NCBI RefSeq assembly: GCF_002934455.1
Contig: NZ_PTIR01000006.1
Span: forward strand, 62,001 to 126,000
Reading direction: 5' to 3'
Source: Trinickia symbiotica
Lineage (GTDB): Bacteria > Pseudomonadota > Gammaproteobacteria > Burkholderiales > Burkholderiaceae
DNA length: 64,000 nucleotides
A model generated the notes under the pieces. It saw only the letters and a program-made list of their open reading frames with translations. It was not told the origin of the DNA and did no database searches. This document shows, one piece after another, positions 52,492 to 61,260 of this stretch (the stretch's first letter is position 1; each line of letters opens with the position of its first letter). The translations under genes and the position numbers were made by a program.

Positions 52492-53622
52492 TCACATAGG
52501 CATGGCTACGCGAAGCGCCGCATGCAGGCGGGGCTGCTCGATCTTCAATCCGAGCTCGCGCGCCAGATCGATGACGGGCTGGAAGCGGCGCCGCTTTTTC
52601 TCGTCGTGATTGCGCGCGATATCGGCCAGGCGGTGGTCGAGAAACGGGTTTTCGAAACGCTCGCGCACTTCGTCGAGATAGTCGCGAGCGGCGCTTGCTT
52701 TCCCGAGTGCGTCGAAGACCGGCAAAACTTCGTCGCGCCACAGCGACTCCAGGTCAGCCCGCACGGCGGGATCGCGCATGGCGTGCAACGTGTTTTCGTC
52801 GGCCGGGCGGCGATCGGTCTGCCAGCGCTCGGCGAGATAGGTGTGGCCGAGATTCAGCAGCAGCAACTTCAGCCGTTCGTAGTGCGAAAGATCGTTGGTC
52901 ACGACCATGGCCTCGTGCTCGCAGGGCAACACCATGCCAGGGCGCCGCTCGATGGCCCATAGAGCATACGGCTCGGCGATCGCGCCGATCGGCCGTATCG
53001 GTTCGGAGACGATACGGTCCACGAGCGAGTTGACCCATACGCAGCGCTCTTCGATGTAGCTCAGAAACGCCGGATCAATCGCCCAGACGCGCGCAATCCC
53101 GGCGACGAGCGTGCGCAGCGTATCGCCGTTGTTGGAGACGAGCTCGCAAGGCAATACGGTCAGCGGCTCGCCGCCCGCGCGGAAGCGGGCGTGGAGCAGA
53201 ACGACGAGCTTGGCGGCGAAGCCGCGCGGCGGCGGCGCGCCAGGTTCGAGCAGTGCGGGCGTGTCTTCGTCGAAGAGAACATAGCCGCTATCGCTCGTAT
53301 TCGAGATCACGACGCGCGCATTGCGAACGAATCGTTCGAGCACCAGCGGCCACTCGCTGTTGGCGTCGAGCGCTTCACTGACCGCATGACAATCGACCGT
53401 TGCGTCGACGACCGCTTCGTGGCGCAAGCCGCGAATCCGCACGGGATAACGCCCATGCGCGCGCAACGCTTCAATGCGTGCGCGACTTTCCGGGTTCGTC
53501 GTGGTTTGAACGACGGTGATGCTGCCCAGCGCGCGACCCGCGTCCAGCGCCTCGGAAACGAACAGGTCGGCATGGGCCTGCAGGAATCGGCTCGTGCCGA
53601 ATTGGAGAATCGGGTTGCTCAT
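52492..53622 (-). CDS. uxaB: Tagaturonate/fructuronate reductase-like dehydrogenase
   Basis: A 376-aa member of the mannitol dehydrogenase (long-chain polyol) family. The Rossmann start is PILQFGTSRFLQAHADLFV. The catalytic Lys-Asn-His are arranged in KLLLLNLGHTYLA, and VSNNGDTLR and WVNSLVDRIV match uronate reductases. These enzymes reduce tagaturonate to altronate or fructuronate to mannonate with NADH. It is shorter than E. coli UxaB (483 aa) and UxuB, so which keto-uronate it prefers is open. Context with both dehydratases allows either. Second gene of the operon. Confidence 0.8.
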   Translation of the reverse strand: MSNPILQFGTSRFLQAHADLFVSEALDAGRALGSITVVQTTTNPESRARIEALRAHGRYPVRIRGLRHEAVVDATVDCHAVSEALDANSEWPLVLERFVRNARVVISNTSDSGYVLFDEDTPALLEPGAPPPRGFAAKLVVLLHARFRAGGEPLTVLPCELVSNNGDTLRTLVAGIARVWAIDPAFLSYIEERCVWVNSLVDRIVSEPIRPIGAIAEPYALWAIERRPGMVLPCEHEAMVVTNDLSHYERLKLLLLNLGHTYLAERWQTDRRPADENTLHAMRDPAVRADLESLWRDEVLPVFDALGKASAARDYLDEVRERFENPFLDHRLADIARNHDEKKRRRFQPVIDLARELGLKIEQPRLHAALRVAMPM

Positions 53623-53708
53623 GATCGTTCAGTGATGTCTCGTTACCGGCCGGGGCGAGGTGCCACGGCCGGAGCAGCGAGTGGGGCAAGCCTCGGCGTC
53701 GTGCGACC

Positions 53709-54731
53709 TCAGCAGGCAACGAGCGCTTTGATGACGCCCGCGCCGGGGTCGAGCAGCTTCGGAAACTCGGAAGGCAGTTCCGCGAGCGACAGCTTGTGCG
53801 TGTTGAGCGCGTCGGTCGGGATTTTGCCGGCGCGCATCGCGGCGAGCACCGTTTCGAAGTCGGCCACCGTCGCATTGCGGCTCGCGAGCAGCGTCGTTTC
53901 GCGCTTGTGAAACTCCGGGTCCGAGAACGAGATCCGGCTGTTCACGATCGAAATTAGCACGTACCTGCCGCCGTGCGCGACGAATTCGAGGCCGCGCTCC
54001 ATCGCTTTCGCGTTGCCGGTCGCGTCGAAGACGACTTCGAAGAATTCCCCGTCGGTCAACTCGGCGAGGCGCGCTTTGTCGGCGCCGGCTTCGCTCGTAT
54101 CGAGCTCGACGGTGCCGTCCGCGCCGAGCGCCGTCGCGCACGCGGCAAGACGGTCGGCGCGGCCGTCGAGCACGTAGACGCGCGCTCCGCGCAGCTTGGC
54201 GAAGATCGTGGCGGCCATGCCGATCGGACCGGCGCCGACCACGAGCACGCGCTCGTTCGCTTTCACGTCGGCGCGGGCGACCGCATGCGCGCCGATTGCG
54301 AGAAACTCGATCATGGCCGCCTGATCGAGCGTGACGCCATCGGCCTTGAAGACGAATCCTTGCGGCACGGCAAGGTACTCCGTCATGCCACCGTCCGTGT
54401 GCACGCCGAGCACGCGGATGTTCGTGCAGCAATTGGTCTTGCCGGCCCGGCAGGCGACGCAGCGACCGCAGGACAAATACGGCATCACATAGACCTGGTC
54501 GCCGGCTTGCACGCGAGCGCCAGCCGGCGCCGATTCGACGATGCCGGCGAGCTCGTGTCCCATCACGCGCGGATAGGCGAGATAGGGCTGGTTGCCGGTG
54601 AAGATATGCAGATCGGTGCCGCATACGCCGATTCGCTTGACGCGGATCAGGACGTCGTCAGGGCCGGGTTGCGGGATGGGCTGGTCGGCGACGGCGAGTT
54701 TGCCGGGTTCTTCGCAGATGACGGTTTTCAT
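53709..54731 (-). CDS. Zinc-binding alcohol dehydrogenase, LgoD (L-galactonate 5-dehydrogenase)-like
   Basis: A 340-aa medium-chain dehydrogenase. The catalytic zinc site is VCGTDLH and GHE. The structural zinc cysteines lie in YLSCGRCVACRAGKTNCC, and the NAD loop is VVGAGPIGMAA. Several stretches follow E. coli LgoD (YjjN): GNQPYLAYPRVMGHE, VLGVHTDGG and DPEFHKRETTLLASRNAT. LgoD oxidises L-galactonate to D-tagaturonate, which the next gene's reductase could use. One oddity is MIEFLAIGAHAV where relatives have EPFAI. It is the first gene of the operon and is divergent from gntR. Confidence 0.8.
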   Translation of the reverse strand: MKTVICEEPGKLAVADQPIPQPGPDDVLIRVKRIGVCGTDLHIFTGNQPYLAYPRVMGHELAGIVESAPAGARVQAGDQVYVMPYLSCGRCVACRAGKTNCCTNIRVLGVHTDGGMTEYLAVPQGFVFKADGVTLDQAAMIEFLAIGAHAVARADVKANERVLVVGAGPIGMAATIFAKLRGARVYVLDGRADRLAACATALGADGTVELDTSEAGADKARLAELTDGEFFEVVFDATGNAKAMERGLEFVAHGGRYVLISIVNSRISFSDPEFHKRETTLLASRNATVADFETVLAAMRAGKIPTDALNTHKLSLAELPSEFPKLLDPGAGVIKALVAC

Positions 54732-54845
54732 CGACGGGCGGAGATTCTCTGGGAGCGTAATGCGTCGCGCGACGGACAGCGCGATGCGGGTTGAGCGTGC
54801 GCGAGCGATGAAGTCGTCGTGAACGACGTTGCCTCGCTGTTGCTT

Positions 54846-54859
54846 CTGGCCTTACCAGT
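54846..54859. promoter_or_regulatory. Operator candidate B (downstream of the uronate promoter)
   Basis: CTGGCCTTACCAGT is a CTGG-N5-CCAG palindrome that matches operator A at 54885-54898 in 10 of 14 positions. It sits just past the -10 box of the minus-strand promoter, where a bound repressor would block transcription. Confidence 0.6.
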
Positions 54860-54863
54860 TGCG

Positions 54864-54892
54864 AAAATATCGAAACTGGCCGAGCTGGTCAA
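54864..54892 (-). promoter_or_regulatory. Promoter of the uronate/aldonate operon
   Basis: On the minus strand TTGACC (54887-54892) and TATTTT (54864-54869) are 17 bases apart. The -35 box lies inside operator A, and operator B lies just downstream. Confidence 0.7.
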
Positions 54893-54898
54893 GCCAGT
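54885..54898. promoter_or_regulatory. Operator candidate A (overlaps the -35 box)
   Basis: CTGGTCAAGCCAGT is a CTGG-N5-CCAG palindrome. It is also part of a larger dyad, AAACTGGC (54873-54880) against GCCAGTTT (54893-54900). The divergent GntR/FadR-type regulator is the obvious candidate to bind it; UxuR/ExuR sites in E. coli have a related TTGGT-ACCAA layout. Confidence 0.6.
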
Positions 54899-54961
54899 TT
54901 TACCCCAGGGTCGCCAGTGGCGCGTCATGGGGGCAGCTTCGATCGTGCGCAGGCGTCGCAT

Positions 54962-54989
54962 TTGCGCGACGATCGGTTCGATTTACAAT
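54962..54989 (+). promoter_or_regulatory. Promoter of the gntR-type gene
   Basis: TTGCGC (54962-54967) and TACAAT (54984-54989) are 16 bases apart, about 75 bases before the GTG start. Confidence 0.5.
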
Positions 54990-55062
54990 CGCCCGTCGCC
55001 AGGCAGCCGGAAAGGCTTGCCGATCGCCGATCAATGGTTTGCCGACAAGCAGGAACCGTCAC

Positions 55063-55770
55063 GTGGCCATCAAACCCGCCGAGACACGGCGTCTTTACCT
55101 ACAAATTGCCGACAAGCTGCGTGCGTTGATGGAGCAGCCCGGCTTCACGCAGAACGGGCGGTTGCCGTCCGAGCGTGTGCTCGCCGAGCAGCTCGGCGTA
55201 TCGCGGCCGTCGGTGCGCGAAGCGCTCGTCGCGCTCGAGCTTGAGGGCCGTGTGGAGATCCGCATGGGGTCCGGCGTCTATGCGTGCGCGACGCCGAGCG
55301 CGGTTCGCGATGCCGCGCGGCCCGAAGCGGAGCTCGGCGAGAGCCTCGTCGACATCATGGGAGCGCGCGTCGTCATCGAAGGCGCGGTTGCGGCAAGCGT
55401 CGCGCCGTTCGCTAAACCGAAGGCGCTGAAGGCGCTGCGCACGCTCTACGACAAGATGGTGCGCGAAGTCGAGGCGGGGCAGCAGCCCACGGCCTTGGAC
55501 CGGGCGTTTCACGTCGCCATTGCGCAAATGACGGGCAACGACCTGCTCGAACGCGCCGTCGGCTCGCTGTTCGACGAGCGCCACAGCCCGCTCTCCGCGA
55601 AGCTGCGCGATCACTTCGAGAACGAAACGACCTGGCAGGCCGCGCTCGACGAGCACAAGGAAATTCTCGAGGCGCTCGAAGCGCACGACGCGATCCAGGC
55701 CCAGGCCGCGATGCAACGGCATCTGAAGGCCTCGCTCGATCGCGTCATGCCGCTTCGTAAGCAGAACTAA
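55063..55770 (+). CDS. GntR/FadR-family regulator of the uronate operon
   Basis: A 235-aa regulator. The winged HTH (about 5-75) contains GRLPSERVLAEQLGVSRPSVREALVALELEGRVEIRMGSGVYA. The all-helical FCD effector domain (about 90-225) follows, with DRAFHVAIAQMTGN and the metal/effector-site His in ALDEHKEILEALEAHD. This is the UxuR/ExuR-like subfamily. Translation starts at GTG 55063, preceded by AGGAA; no ATG fits. It is divergent from the uronate operon, whose promoter carries two matching palindromes, so it is most likely a repressor relieved by a uronate or pathway intermediate. Confidence 0.88.
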   Translation: MAIKPAETRRLYLQIADKLRALMEQPGFTQNGRLPSERVLAEQLGVSRPSVREALVALELEGRVEIRMGSGVYACATPSAVRDAARPEAELGESLVDIMGARVVIEGAVAASVAPFAKPKALKALRTLYDKMVREVEAGQQPTALDRAFHVAIAQMTGNDLLERAVGSLFDERHSPLSAKLRDHFENETTWQAALDEHKEILEALEAHDAIQAQAAMQRHLKASLDRVMPLRKQN

Positions 55771-55793
55771 ACGCCTCTCATCGCTTCGCGTGT

Positions 55794-56519
55794 CTACGCC
55801 CAGAAGTCGGAGACTTCGATGTCGCGCAGGTCGAACACGAGCACTTCCGCGTCATGGCCATCCGTGAGCGTGAGGCTCCGCTCGGCGCGCACGCGGACGC
55901 CGTCGCCTTCCGACAGCACGGTGCCATTCACGCTGATGCTGCCGCGCGCGACGTGAACGTAGGCGAACCGGTTCGCTTCCAGATCGAGGCGAGCTTGCTC
56001 GTCGCCGTGGAAAAGGCCGGCGTAGACACGCGCATCCTGCCGGATCTCCAGCGTGTCGTCGCCGCCTTCCGGCGAGATCACGAGACGAAGCTGGCCACGC
56101 TTGTCCGAATCGGAGAACGTCCGCTGCTGGTAGCGCGGCGTCGCGCCTTTCGCCGCGGTGGCGATCCAGATCTGCAGAAAGTGGACCGGCTCCGTGCTCG
56201 ACGGGTTGAACTCGCTGTGCGCGACGCCCGTACCCGCGCTCATCAACTGGATGTCGCCGGGCCGGATCACCGAACCGGTGCCCATCGAGTCCTTGTGTTC
56301 GAGCGCGCCTTCGAGCACGTACGAAAAGATCTCGACGTCCCGGTGCGGGTGCTTGCCGAAGCCGCGGCCCGGCATGACGCGATCGTCGTTGATGACGAGC
56401 AGGTCGGAGAAGCCCATCTGCTTCGGGTCGTAGTAATTGGCGAACGAGAACGAGTGGCGAGAGCTGAGCCAGCCGTGTTCGGCGCGTCCGCGCTCGTCTG
56501 CGCGGCGGATTTCAAGCAT
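55794..56519 (-). CDS. Pirin-family protein
   Basis: A 241-aa bicupin beginning MLEIRRADERGRAEHGWLSSRHSFSFANYYDP. It has the metal-binding motif GFGKHPHRDVEIFSYVLEGALEHKDSMG (His, His, His, Glu) and GTGVAHSEFN. It resembles E. coli YhhW/YhaK-type pirins, some of which have quercetinase activity, while the physiological role is usually unknown. GGAG stands just before the ATG. It converges on gntR with a 23-base gap and is not obviously part of the uronate system. Confidence 0.9.
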   Translation of the reverse strand: MLEIRRADERGRAEHGWLSSRHSFSFANYYDPKQMGFSDLLVINDDRVMPGRGFGKHPHRDVEIFSYVLEGALEHKDSMGTGSVIRPGDIQLMSAGTGVAHSEFNPSSTEPVHFLQIWIATAAKGATPRYQQRTFSDSDKRGQLRLVISPEGGDDTLEIRQDARVYAGLFHGDEQARLDLEANRFAYVHVARGSISVNGTVLSEGDGVRVRAERSLTLTDGHDAEVLVFDLRDIEVSDFWA

Positions 56520-56651
56520 GTCGATCTCCAGAATCGGTGTTCCCCGGCAACGAACGATACGTTGCCGTTCACCACGCTCCGAAGTTTAGGGTGCCTAACG
56601 AATTTGAAATCCGTCACCAATGCGAATCACTGTCTCGTTGCCGACGACAAT

Positions 56652-57707
56652 CTAGCTTTCGATGAACGGCGCGAGCAGAGACCGGTCCGCTGGCCCGAGA
56701 CGATCGCTGGCCGTCTGCACCTGGTGCCAATAGGGGTAGAGCAGCGCAGGCACGCTGATCTTGTCGAGCCGGGCTCTTTCTTCGGCCGTCAGCTTCAAGT
56801 CCGCGGCGCCGAGGTTGTCGCGCAACTGCGCTTCGTTGCGCCCGCCGATGATCACGGAGGCCACGGCGGGTCGACCGAGCGTCCATGCGAGCGCAACCTG
56901 TGCCGCCGATACGTTGCGTGCGCCGGCGATATCGACGAGCACGTCGACGATCGACCAAAGCCGCTCCTCGTCGCGAATCGGCGGCTCCGTCCAGCCCGCG
57001 AGCTGACGCGTCCCTTCGGGCGTGACGCCGCGCCGATGCTTGCCCGACAGCAGGCCGCCCGCGAGCGGGCTCCAGACGAGTATGCCGAGGCCTTGATCGA
57101 GCGAGATCGGCACCAACTCATACTCGGCTTCGCGCGCCTCGAGCGTGTAGTGAATCTGCTGGCTGACGAAGCGGGGCAGCCGGTCGCGCTCGCTGAACCC
57201 GAGCGCCTTCATGATGTGCCAGCCCGAGTAGTTCGAGCAGCCGACGTAACGTACCTTGCCTTGACGCACCAGGAGATCGAGCGCGCCGAGCGTTTCTTCG
57301 ACGGGTGTAATGCCGTCCCACTCGTGAATCTGATAGAGATCGATGACGTCGGTCCTCAGTCGCTTGAGACTGGCTTCGCAGGCCTGAATCAGGTGGTGCC
57401 GCGACACGCCGCGATCGTTGGGACCGGCGCCCATCGGAAAGCGCGCTTTCGTCGCGATCAGTACGCCGCCTTTGCGCTTGCCGCCGAGCGCCTCACCGAC
57501 GATTTCTTCCGATGCGCCGTCGGAGTAGACATCGGCCGTGTCGATGAGGTTGACGCCGGCATCGATGCATAGCTCGATCTGGCGACGCGCCTCGTCGAGG
57601 CTCACGCGGCCGACGCTCGCGAATTTGCCCTTGCCGCCCATCGTCATCGTGCCCAGCGTAATGGTCGACACCATGAGGCCCGAGCGGCCAAGTTGACGGT
57701 ATTCCAT
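56652..57707 (-). CDS. Aldo/keto reductase
   Basis: A 351-aa NADPH-dependent AKR. The TIM-barrel signature and catalytic tetrad are visible: Asp in IDTADVYSDGASE (with Tyr), Lys in LIATKARF and His in YQIHEWDG. The family's LGRSGLMVSTITLGTMTMGG opens the protein. The closest group is the YghZ/Tas-like enzymes (sugar and aldehyde reductases). GGAG lies before the ATG. The gene stands alone, and the substrate cannot be predicted. Confidence 0.9.
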   Translation of the reverse strand: MEYRQLGRSGLMVSTITLGTMTMGGKGKFASVGRVSLDEARRQIELCIDAGVNLIDTADVYSDGASEEIVGEALGGKRKGGVLIATKARFPMGAGPNDRGVSRHHLIQACEASLKRLRTDVIDLYQIHEWDGITPVEETLGALDLLVRQGKVRYVGCSNYSGWHIMKALGFSERDRLPRFVSQQIHYTLEAREAEYELVPISLDQGLGILVWSPLAGGLLSGKHRRGVTPEGTRQLAGWTEPPIRDEERLWSIVDVLVDIAGARNVSAAQVALAWTLGRPAVASVIIGGRNEAQLRDNLGAADLKLTAEERARLDKISVPALLYPYWHQVQTASDRLGPADRSLLAPFIES

Positions 57708-57955
57708 GAAAACGCTCCTCCGTTGGAAGTGGACGGCGCGAAGGCTTGCGAACCGAAAGGCGTGCCAAGCGTGCGCGCCGGATCGAGGAGGGCATTATCG
57801 CGTCCGAACGAAATTGATGTCGGGTTCGCGCGCATGGCGGTGGTAGGGCGACGGGACACCCGAAAGGGTGCCCCCGCGTGCGATAATGCCAAATCGCGTC
57901 TCTTTCCGCCGCCGGCAAGAGGCATCGTCGCTTCGCGCCGCGGCGCTCATGCTTT

Positions 57956-59083
57956 GTGAAAAACCTTGCCGTTCCCGTCGATGAGCTCCCTTCGTTCGAC
58001 GAGGTCATCGACGTTCGCACGCCGCTCGAGTTCGCCGAGGATCACGTCCCCGGTGCGATCAACGCGCCCGTGCTGTCCAACGAAGAACGCGTGATCGTCG
58101 GCACGCTCTACAAGCAATCGCCATTCGAGGCGACGAGGCTCGGCGCCGCGATGGTCGCACGCAACATCGCCCACCATCTCGACACGCTCTTCGCCGACCG
58201 CCCGCGTACCTGGCGGCCGCTCATCTACTGCTGGCGCGGCGGCAAGCGCTCGGGCTCGATGACGACCTGGTTCAATATGATCGGCTGGCAGGCTCGCCAG
58301 CTCGATGGCGGTTACCGGGCCTACCGCCGTTGGGTGCTCGATCTGCTCGAGCGCGTGCCGCCGCAGCTGACTTATGTCGCGCTGACGGGCCACACGGGCA
58401 CCGGCAAGACGCGCCTCCTGCACGCGCTTGCCGCGGCGGGCGAGCAGGTGCTCGACCTCGAGGGGCTTGCGCGGCATCGAGGATCGCTGCTCGGTGCGTT
58501 GCCCGACGCCGAGCAGCCGACGCAAAAGGCTTTCGACACCGCGCTCGCCGCGGAGCTTTCCAAATTCGCCCCCGAGCGCCCCGTCTTCATCGAAGCTGAA
58601 AGCCGCCGAATCGGCCGGATCAGCCTGCCGACGACGTTGCTCGACGCGTTTCGCGCCGGCCGCCGCGTGCGCGTCGTCGCGCCGCTCGAAACGCGCGTGA
58701 AATTCCTGCTCGAGGATTATGGCCATCTGTTCGATAAGCCGCAGTACTTCAAAGATCAACTCCAACGGCTAATCGGCCTTCATAGCCGGCAAACGGTCGA
58801 GCATTGGCTCGCCTTGATCGATGCGGGCGAGCGCGAAGCGCTCTTTGCCGAGCTCGTCGAGCGGCATTATGATCCGGCCTATGCCACCAGCAGCTTGCGA
58901 TCGTTCGGCGACACGGAGCACGCTTTGCGGTTCGCTTTCGATCCCTGCGCCGAAGATCGAGTCGGCGAGGCGCGGCGGCTCGCGGCGCTGATTTGCCAGA
59001 GTAAAGAAACGGCGCTCGACGGCAACCCTGACAAGTGCGCCGAGCGCCGCGGGGCCGAGCGGCATCTGACGGCCGGTACATAA
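57956..59083 (+). CDS. mnmH: tRNA 2-selenouridine synthase
   Basis: A 375-aa MnmH/SelU. An N-terminal rhodanese domain (about 8-130) has catalytic Cys92 in YCWRGGKRSGS. A P-loop domain has GHTGTGKT at 145-152. It replaces sulfur with selenium in the wobble 2-thiouridine of tRNA-Lys, -Glu and -Gln, using selenophosphate from SelD, via a geranylated intermediate. Translation begins at GTG 57956. The permease follows after 26 bases and selD after that, so the donor-making and donor-using genes share one operon. Confidence 0.93.
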   Translation: MKNLAVPVDELPSFDEVIDVRTPLEFAEDHVPGAINAPVLSNEERVIVGTLYKQSPFEATRLGAAMVARNIAHHLDTLFADRPRTWRPLIYCWRGGKRSGSMTTWFNMIGWQARQLDGGYRAYRRWVLDLLERVPPQLTYVALTGHTGTGKTRLLHALAAAGEQVLDLEGLARHRGSLLGALPDAEQPTQKAFDTALAAELSKFAPERPVFIEAESRRIGRISLPTTLLDAFRAGRRVRVVAPLETRVKFLLEDYGHLFDKPQYFKDQLQRLIGLHSRQTVEHWLALIDAGEREALFAELVERHYDPAYATSSLRSFGDTEHALRFAFDPCAEDRVGEARRLAALICQSKETALDGNPDKCAERRGAERHLTAGT

Positions 59084-59109
59084 CCGCAACTGGATATCTG
59101 CGAGGCACT

Positions 59110-60177
59110 ATGGAGACGCTCGGACAGAGCCGGCAAAAGGTCAGTTTTCCGGTGGCCGCCGTGATTTTCGCGCTCGTCGCGGTGGTCGGCCTTTACTACG
59201 TCAAGTGGTCGCCGTACTACCATCGGGTGTTCGTCGCCGCCGACACCCATTCGATCGGCCATTCCATCCTCTCGGGAACGGCTGCGACGCCCGAGCCGGT
59301 GTCGTGGCAAGCGGCCCTCGACTATGCCAGCGCGTACGGGCGCGCAATCTGGCAGGCGCTCGTGCTTGGCTTGCTGCTCGGTTCCGCGGTTCAAACGCTG
59401 CTGCCCGTCCACTGGGTGGCAAAGCTCCTCGGCAAGGCGGGATTGCGCAGCGTCGCGGCGGGTGGCCTGCTGTCGCTGCCCGGCATGATGTGCACCTGTT
59501 GCGCCGCTCCCGTGGTCGTCGGGCTGCGCGAGCGTCAGGCCTCGCAGGGCGCCGCCGTGGCGTTCTGGCTCGGCAATTCGGTGCTCAATCCCGCGACGCT
59601 CGTGTTCATGGGGTTCGTGCTCGGCTGGCACTGGACGGCGCTGCGCCTCGCCCTCGGCATCGTTCTCGTGTTCGGCGGCGGCTGGCTCGTCGATTTGACC
59701 GCCACCGCTTCGGAACGCACCGCGGCGCGCGTGCAGCTCGATGCGTTGGCCTACGAAGCCGCCCCGCAGGGCAACGCCATCGCGAGGTGGTTCAAGTTGC
59801 TCGCGCAGATGGCCGTGCGGCTCGTCCCTGAATACATCGTTCTCGTCCTGCTGCTCGGCGCGGCGCGCGCCTGGCTCTTTCCGCATGTCGGCCCCGAAGT
59901 CGACAATGCGATCGGCTGGATTCTCCTGTTCGCGTTCGTCGGCACGCTGTTCGTAATCCCGACCGCAGGCGAAGTGCCGATCGTTCAAGCGATGCTTTCG
60001 TTCGGTGTCGCGGCGGGGCCCGCTGCCGCCTTGCTGATGACGCTGCCGCCCATCAGCTTGCCGTCGCTTGCGATGACGGCGCGTGCGCTGGGCCGGCGCG
60101 TCGTGGTGATGATGGTGTTGATGGTGTTCCCCGTCGGCGTGGCGGGCGGGCTTGCAGCCATTGCGCTCCATTTTTGA
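59110..60177 (+). CDS. Permease of the ArsP_1/DUF318 family in the selenium operon
   Basis: A 355-aa polytopic membrane protein with about eight to ten helices. The conserved sequence LLSLPGMMCTCCAAPVVVGLRER places Cys128, Cys130 and Cys131 at the start of a helix. Other conserved stretches are WLGNSVLNPATLVFMG and IPTAGEVPIVQAML. The family includes the organoarsenical exporter ArsP; other members are uncharacterised permeases. Its location, 26 bases after mnmH and 18 before selD, suggests selenite/selenide transport or protection. That is inference from context. ATG 59110 was chosen to begin just before TM1. Confidence 0.85.
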   Translation: METLGQSRQKVSFPVAAVIFALVAVVGLYYVKWSPYYHRVFVAADTHSIGHSILSGTAATPEPVSWQAALDYASAYGRAIWQALVLGLLLGSAVQTLLPVHWVAKLLGKAGLRSVAAGGLLSLPGMMCTCCAAPVVVGLRERQASQGAAVAFWLGNSVLNPATLVFMGFVLGWHWTALRLALGIVLVFGGGWLVDLTATASERTAARVQLDALAYEAAPQGNAIARWFKLLAQMAVRLVPEYIVLVLLLGAARAWLFPHVGPEVDNAIGWILLFAFVGTLFVIPTAGEVPIVQAMLSFGVAAGPAAALLMTLPPISLPSLAMTARALGRRVVVMMVLMVFPVGVAGGLAAIALHF

Positions 60178-60195
60178 TTTCTCTGGGGGTTCTCC

Positions 60196-61260
60196 ATGAA
60201 CGCGCCAACAGCCGGTTCGTCGACGGTGCCGCGCCTCACTGAGCTATCGCACGGCGGCGGCTGCGGCTGCAAGATCTCGCCGAGCGTCCTCGCCGAATTG
60301 CTCAAGCGCGCGACGCCGATGCCGACCTTCCCCGACCTGCTCGTTGGTTCTGAGACGGCCGACGATGCGGCCGTCTACCGTCTGAACGACGAGCAGGCGA
60401 TCGTCGCGACGACGGACTTCTTCATGCCGATCGTCGACGACCCGTACGACTTCGGCCGCATCGCGGCGACGAACGCGCTGTCCGACATCTACGCAATGGG
60501 AGGCAAGCCGCTCTTTGCGCTCGCGCTCGTCGGCATGCCGATCAACGTGTTGCCGCACGAGACGATCGCGCGCATCCTCGAAGGGGGCGAGTCCGTCTGC
60601 GCCGATGCGGGGATTCCGGTGGCCGGCGGCCATTCCATCGATTCCGTCGAGCCGATCTACGGGCTTGCGGCGATCGGCGTCGTCGATCCGCGGCGGATCG
60701 CCCGCAACGCCGGCGCGCGTGCCGGCGACCTACTCGTGCTCGGCAAGCCGCTCGGCGTGGGGATACTGTCCGCCGCGCTGAAGAAACAGCGGCTCGAGTC
60801 GACCGGTTACGCCGCCATGATCGCGGCGACGACGAAGCTCAACCGCCCCGGCACGGCGCTCGGTACGCTCGATGGTGTGCACGCGATGACGGACGTGACG
60901 GGATTCGGCCTGCTCGGCCATTTGCTCGAGCTTTGCCGCGGTGCCGGGCTTGGCGCGCGCATCGATTACGCAGCGCTGCCGTGGCTCGAATCCGTGCCCG
61001 AGCTCGCGCAGGCGGGATTCGTCACGGGGGCATCGGGCCGGAACTGGGCCGGCTACGGACACGAGGTGACGCTGTCGCCGGGACTGCCGCCGATCGTGCA
61101 GGCGTTGCTGACCGATCCTCAGACATCGGGCGGATTGCTCGTGGCCTGCGCGGAGCAGAGCGTCGACGACGTGCTCGAGCGCTTCCGCGCCGACGGCTTC
61201 GACAATGCGGTGGTAATCGGCACGATGACGGAAGGGACGCCGCACGTGCTGGTTGCCTGA
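60196..61260 (+). CDS. selD: Selenophosphate synthase
   Basis: A 354-aa SelD. The N-terminal catalytic loop is GGGCGCKIS with Cys23 and Lys26, equivalent to Cys17 and Lys20 of E. coli. ATP/Mg-binding Asp residues lie in ETADDAAVYRL and TTDFFMPIVDDPYDFGRIAATNALSDIYAMGG, and the C-terminal half has VTGFGLLGHLLE. It makes selenophosphate from selenide and ATP. The position 23 residue is Cys, not selenocysteine. With mnmH in the operon, and no selA or selB here, the selenium is at least partly for tRNA selenouridine. Confidence 0.95.
   Translation: MNAPTAGSSTVPRLTELSHGGGCGCKISPSVLAELLKRATPMPTFPDLLVGSETADDAAVYRLNDEQAIVATTDFFMPIVDDPYDFGRIAATNALSDIYAMGGKPLFALALVGMPINVLPHETIARILEGGESVCADAGIPVAGGHSIDSVEPIYGLAAIGVVDPRRIARNAGARAGDLLVLGKPLGVGILSAALKKQRLESTGYAAMIAATTKLNRPGTALGTLDGVHAMTDVTGFGLLGHLLELCRGAGLGARIDYAALPWLESVPELAQAGFVTGASGRNWAGYGHEVTLSPGLPPIVQALLTDPQTSGGLLVACAEQSVDDVLERFRADGFDNAVVIGTMTEGTPHVLVA

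Larger units (their letters stand above)
54732..55062. other. Regulatory region between the uronate operon and gntR
   Basis: The 331 bases between the divergent genes hold one promoter for each direction and two matching palindromes, listed separately. The part nearest the operon (54732-54845) has no feature I can name beyond a leader of about 125 bases for the dehydrogenase mRNA. Confidence 0.6.
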
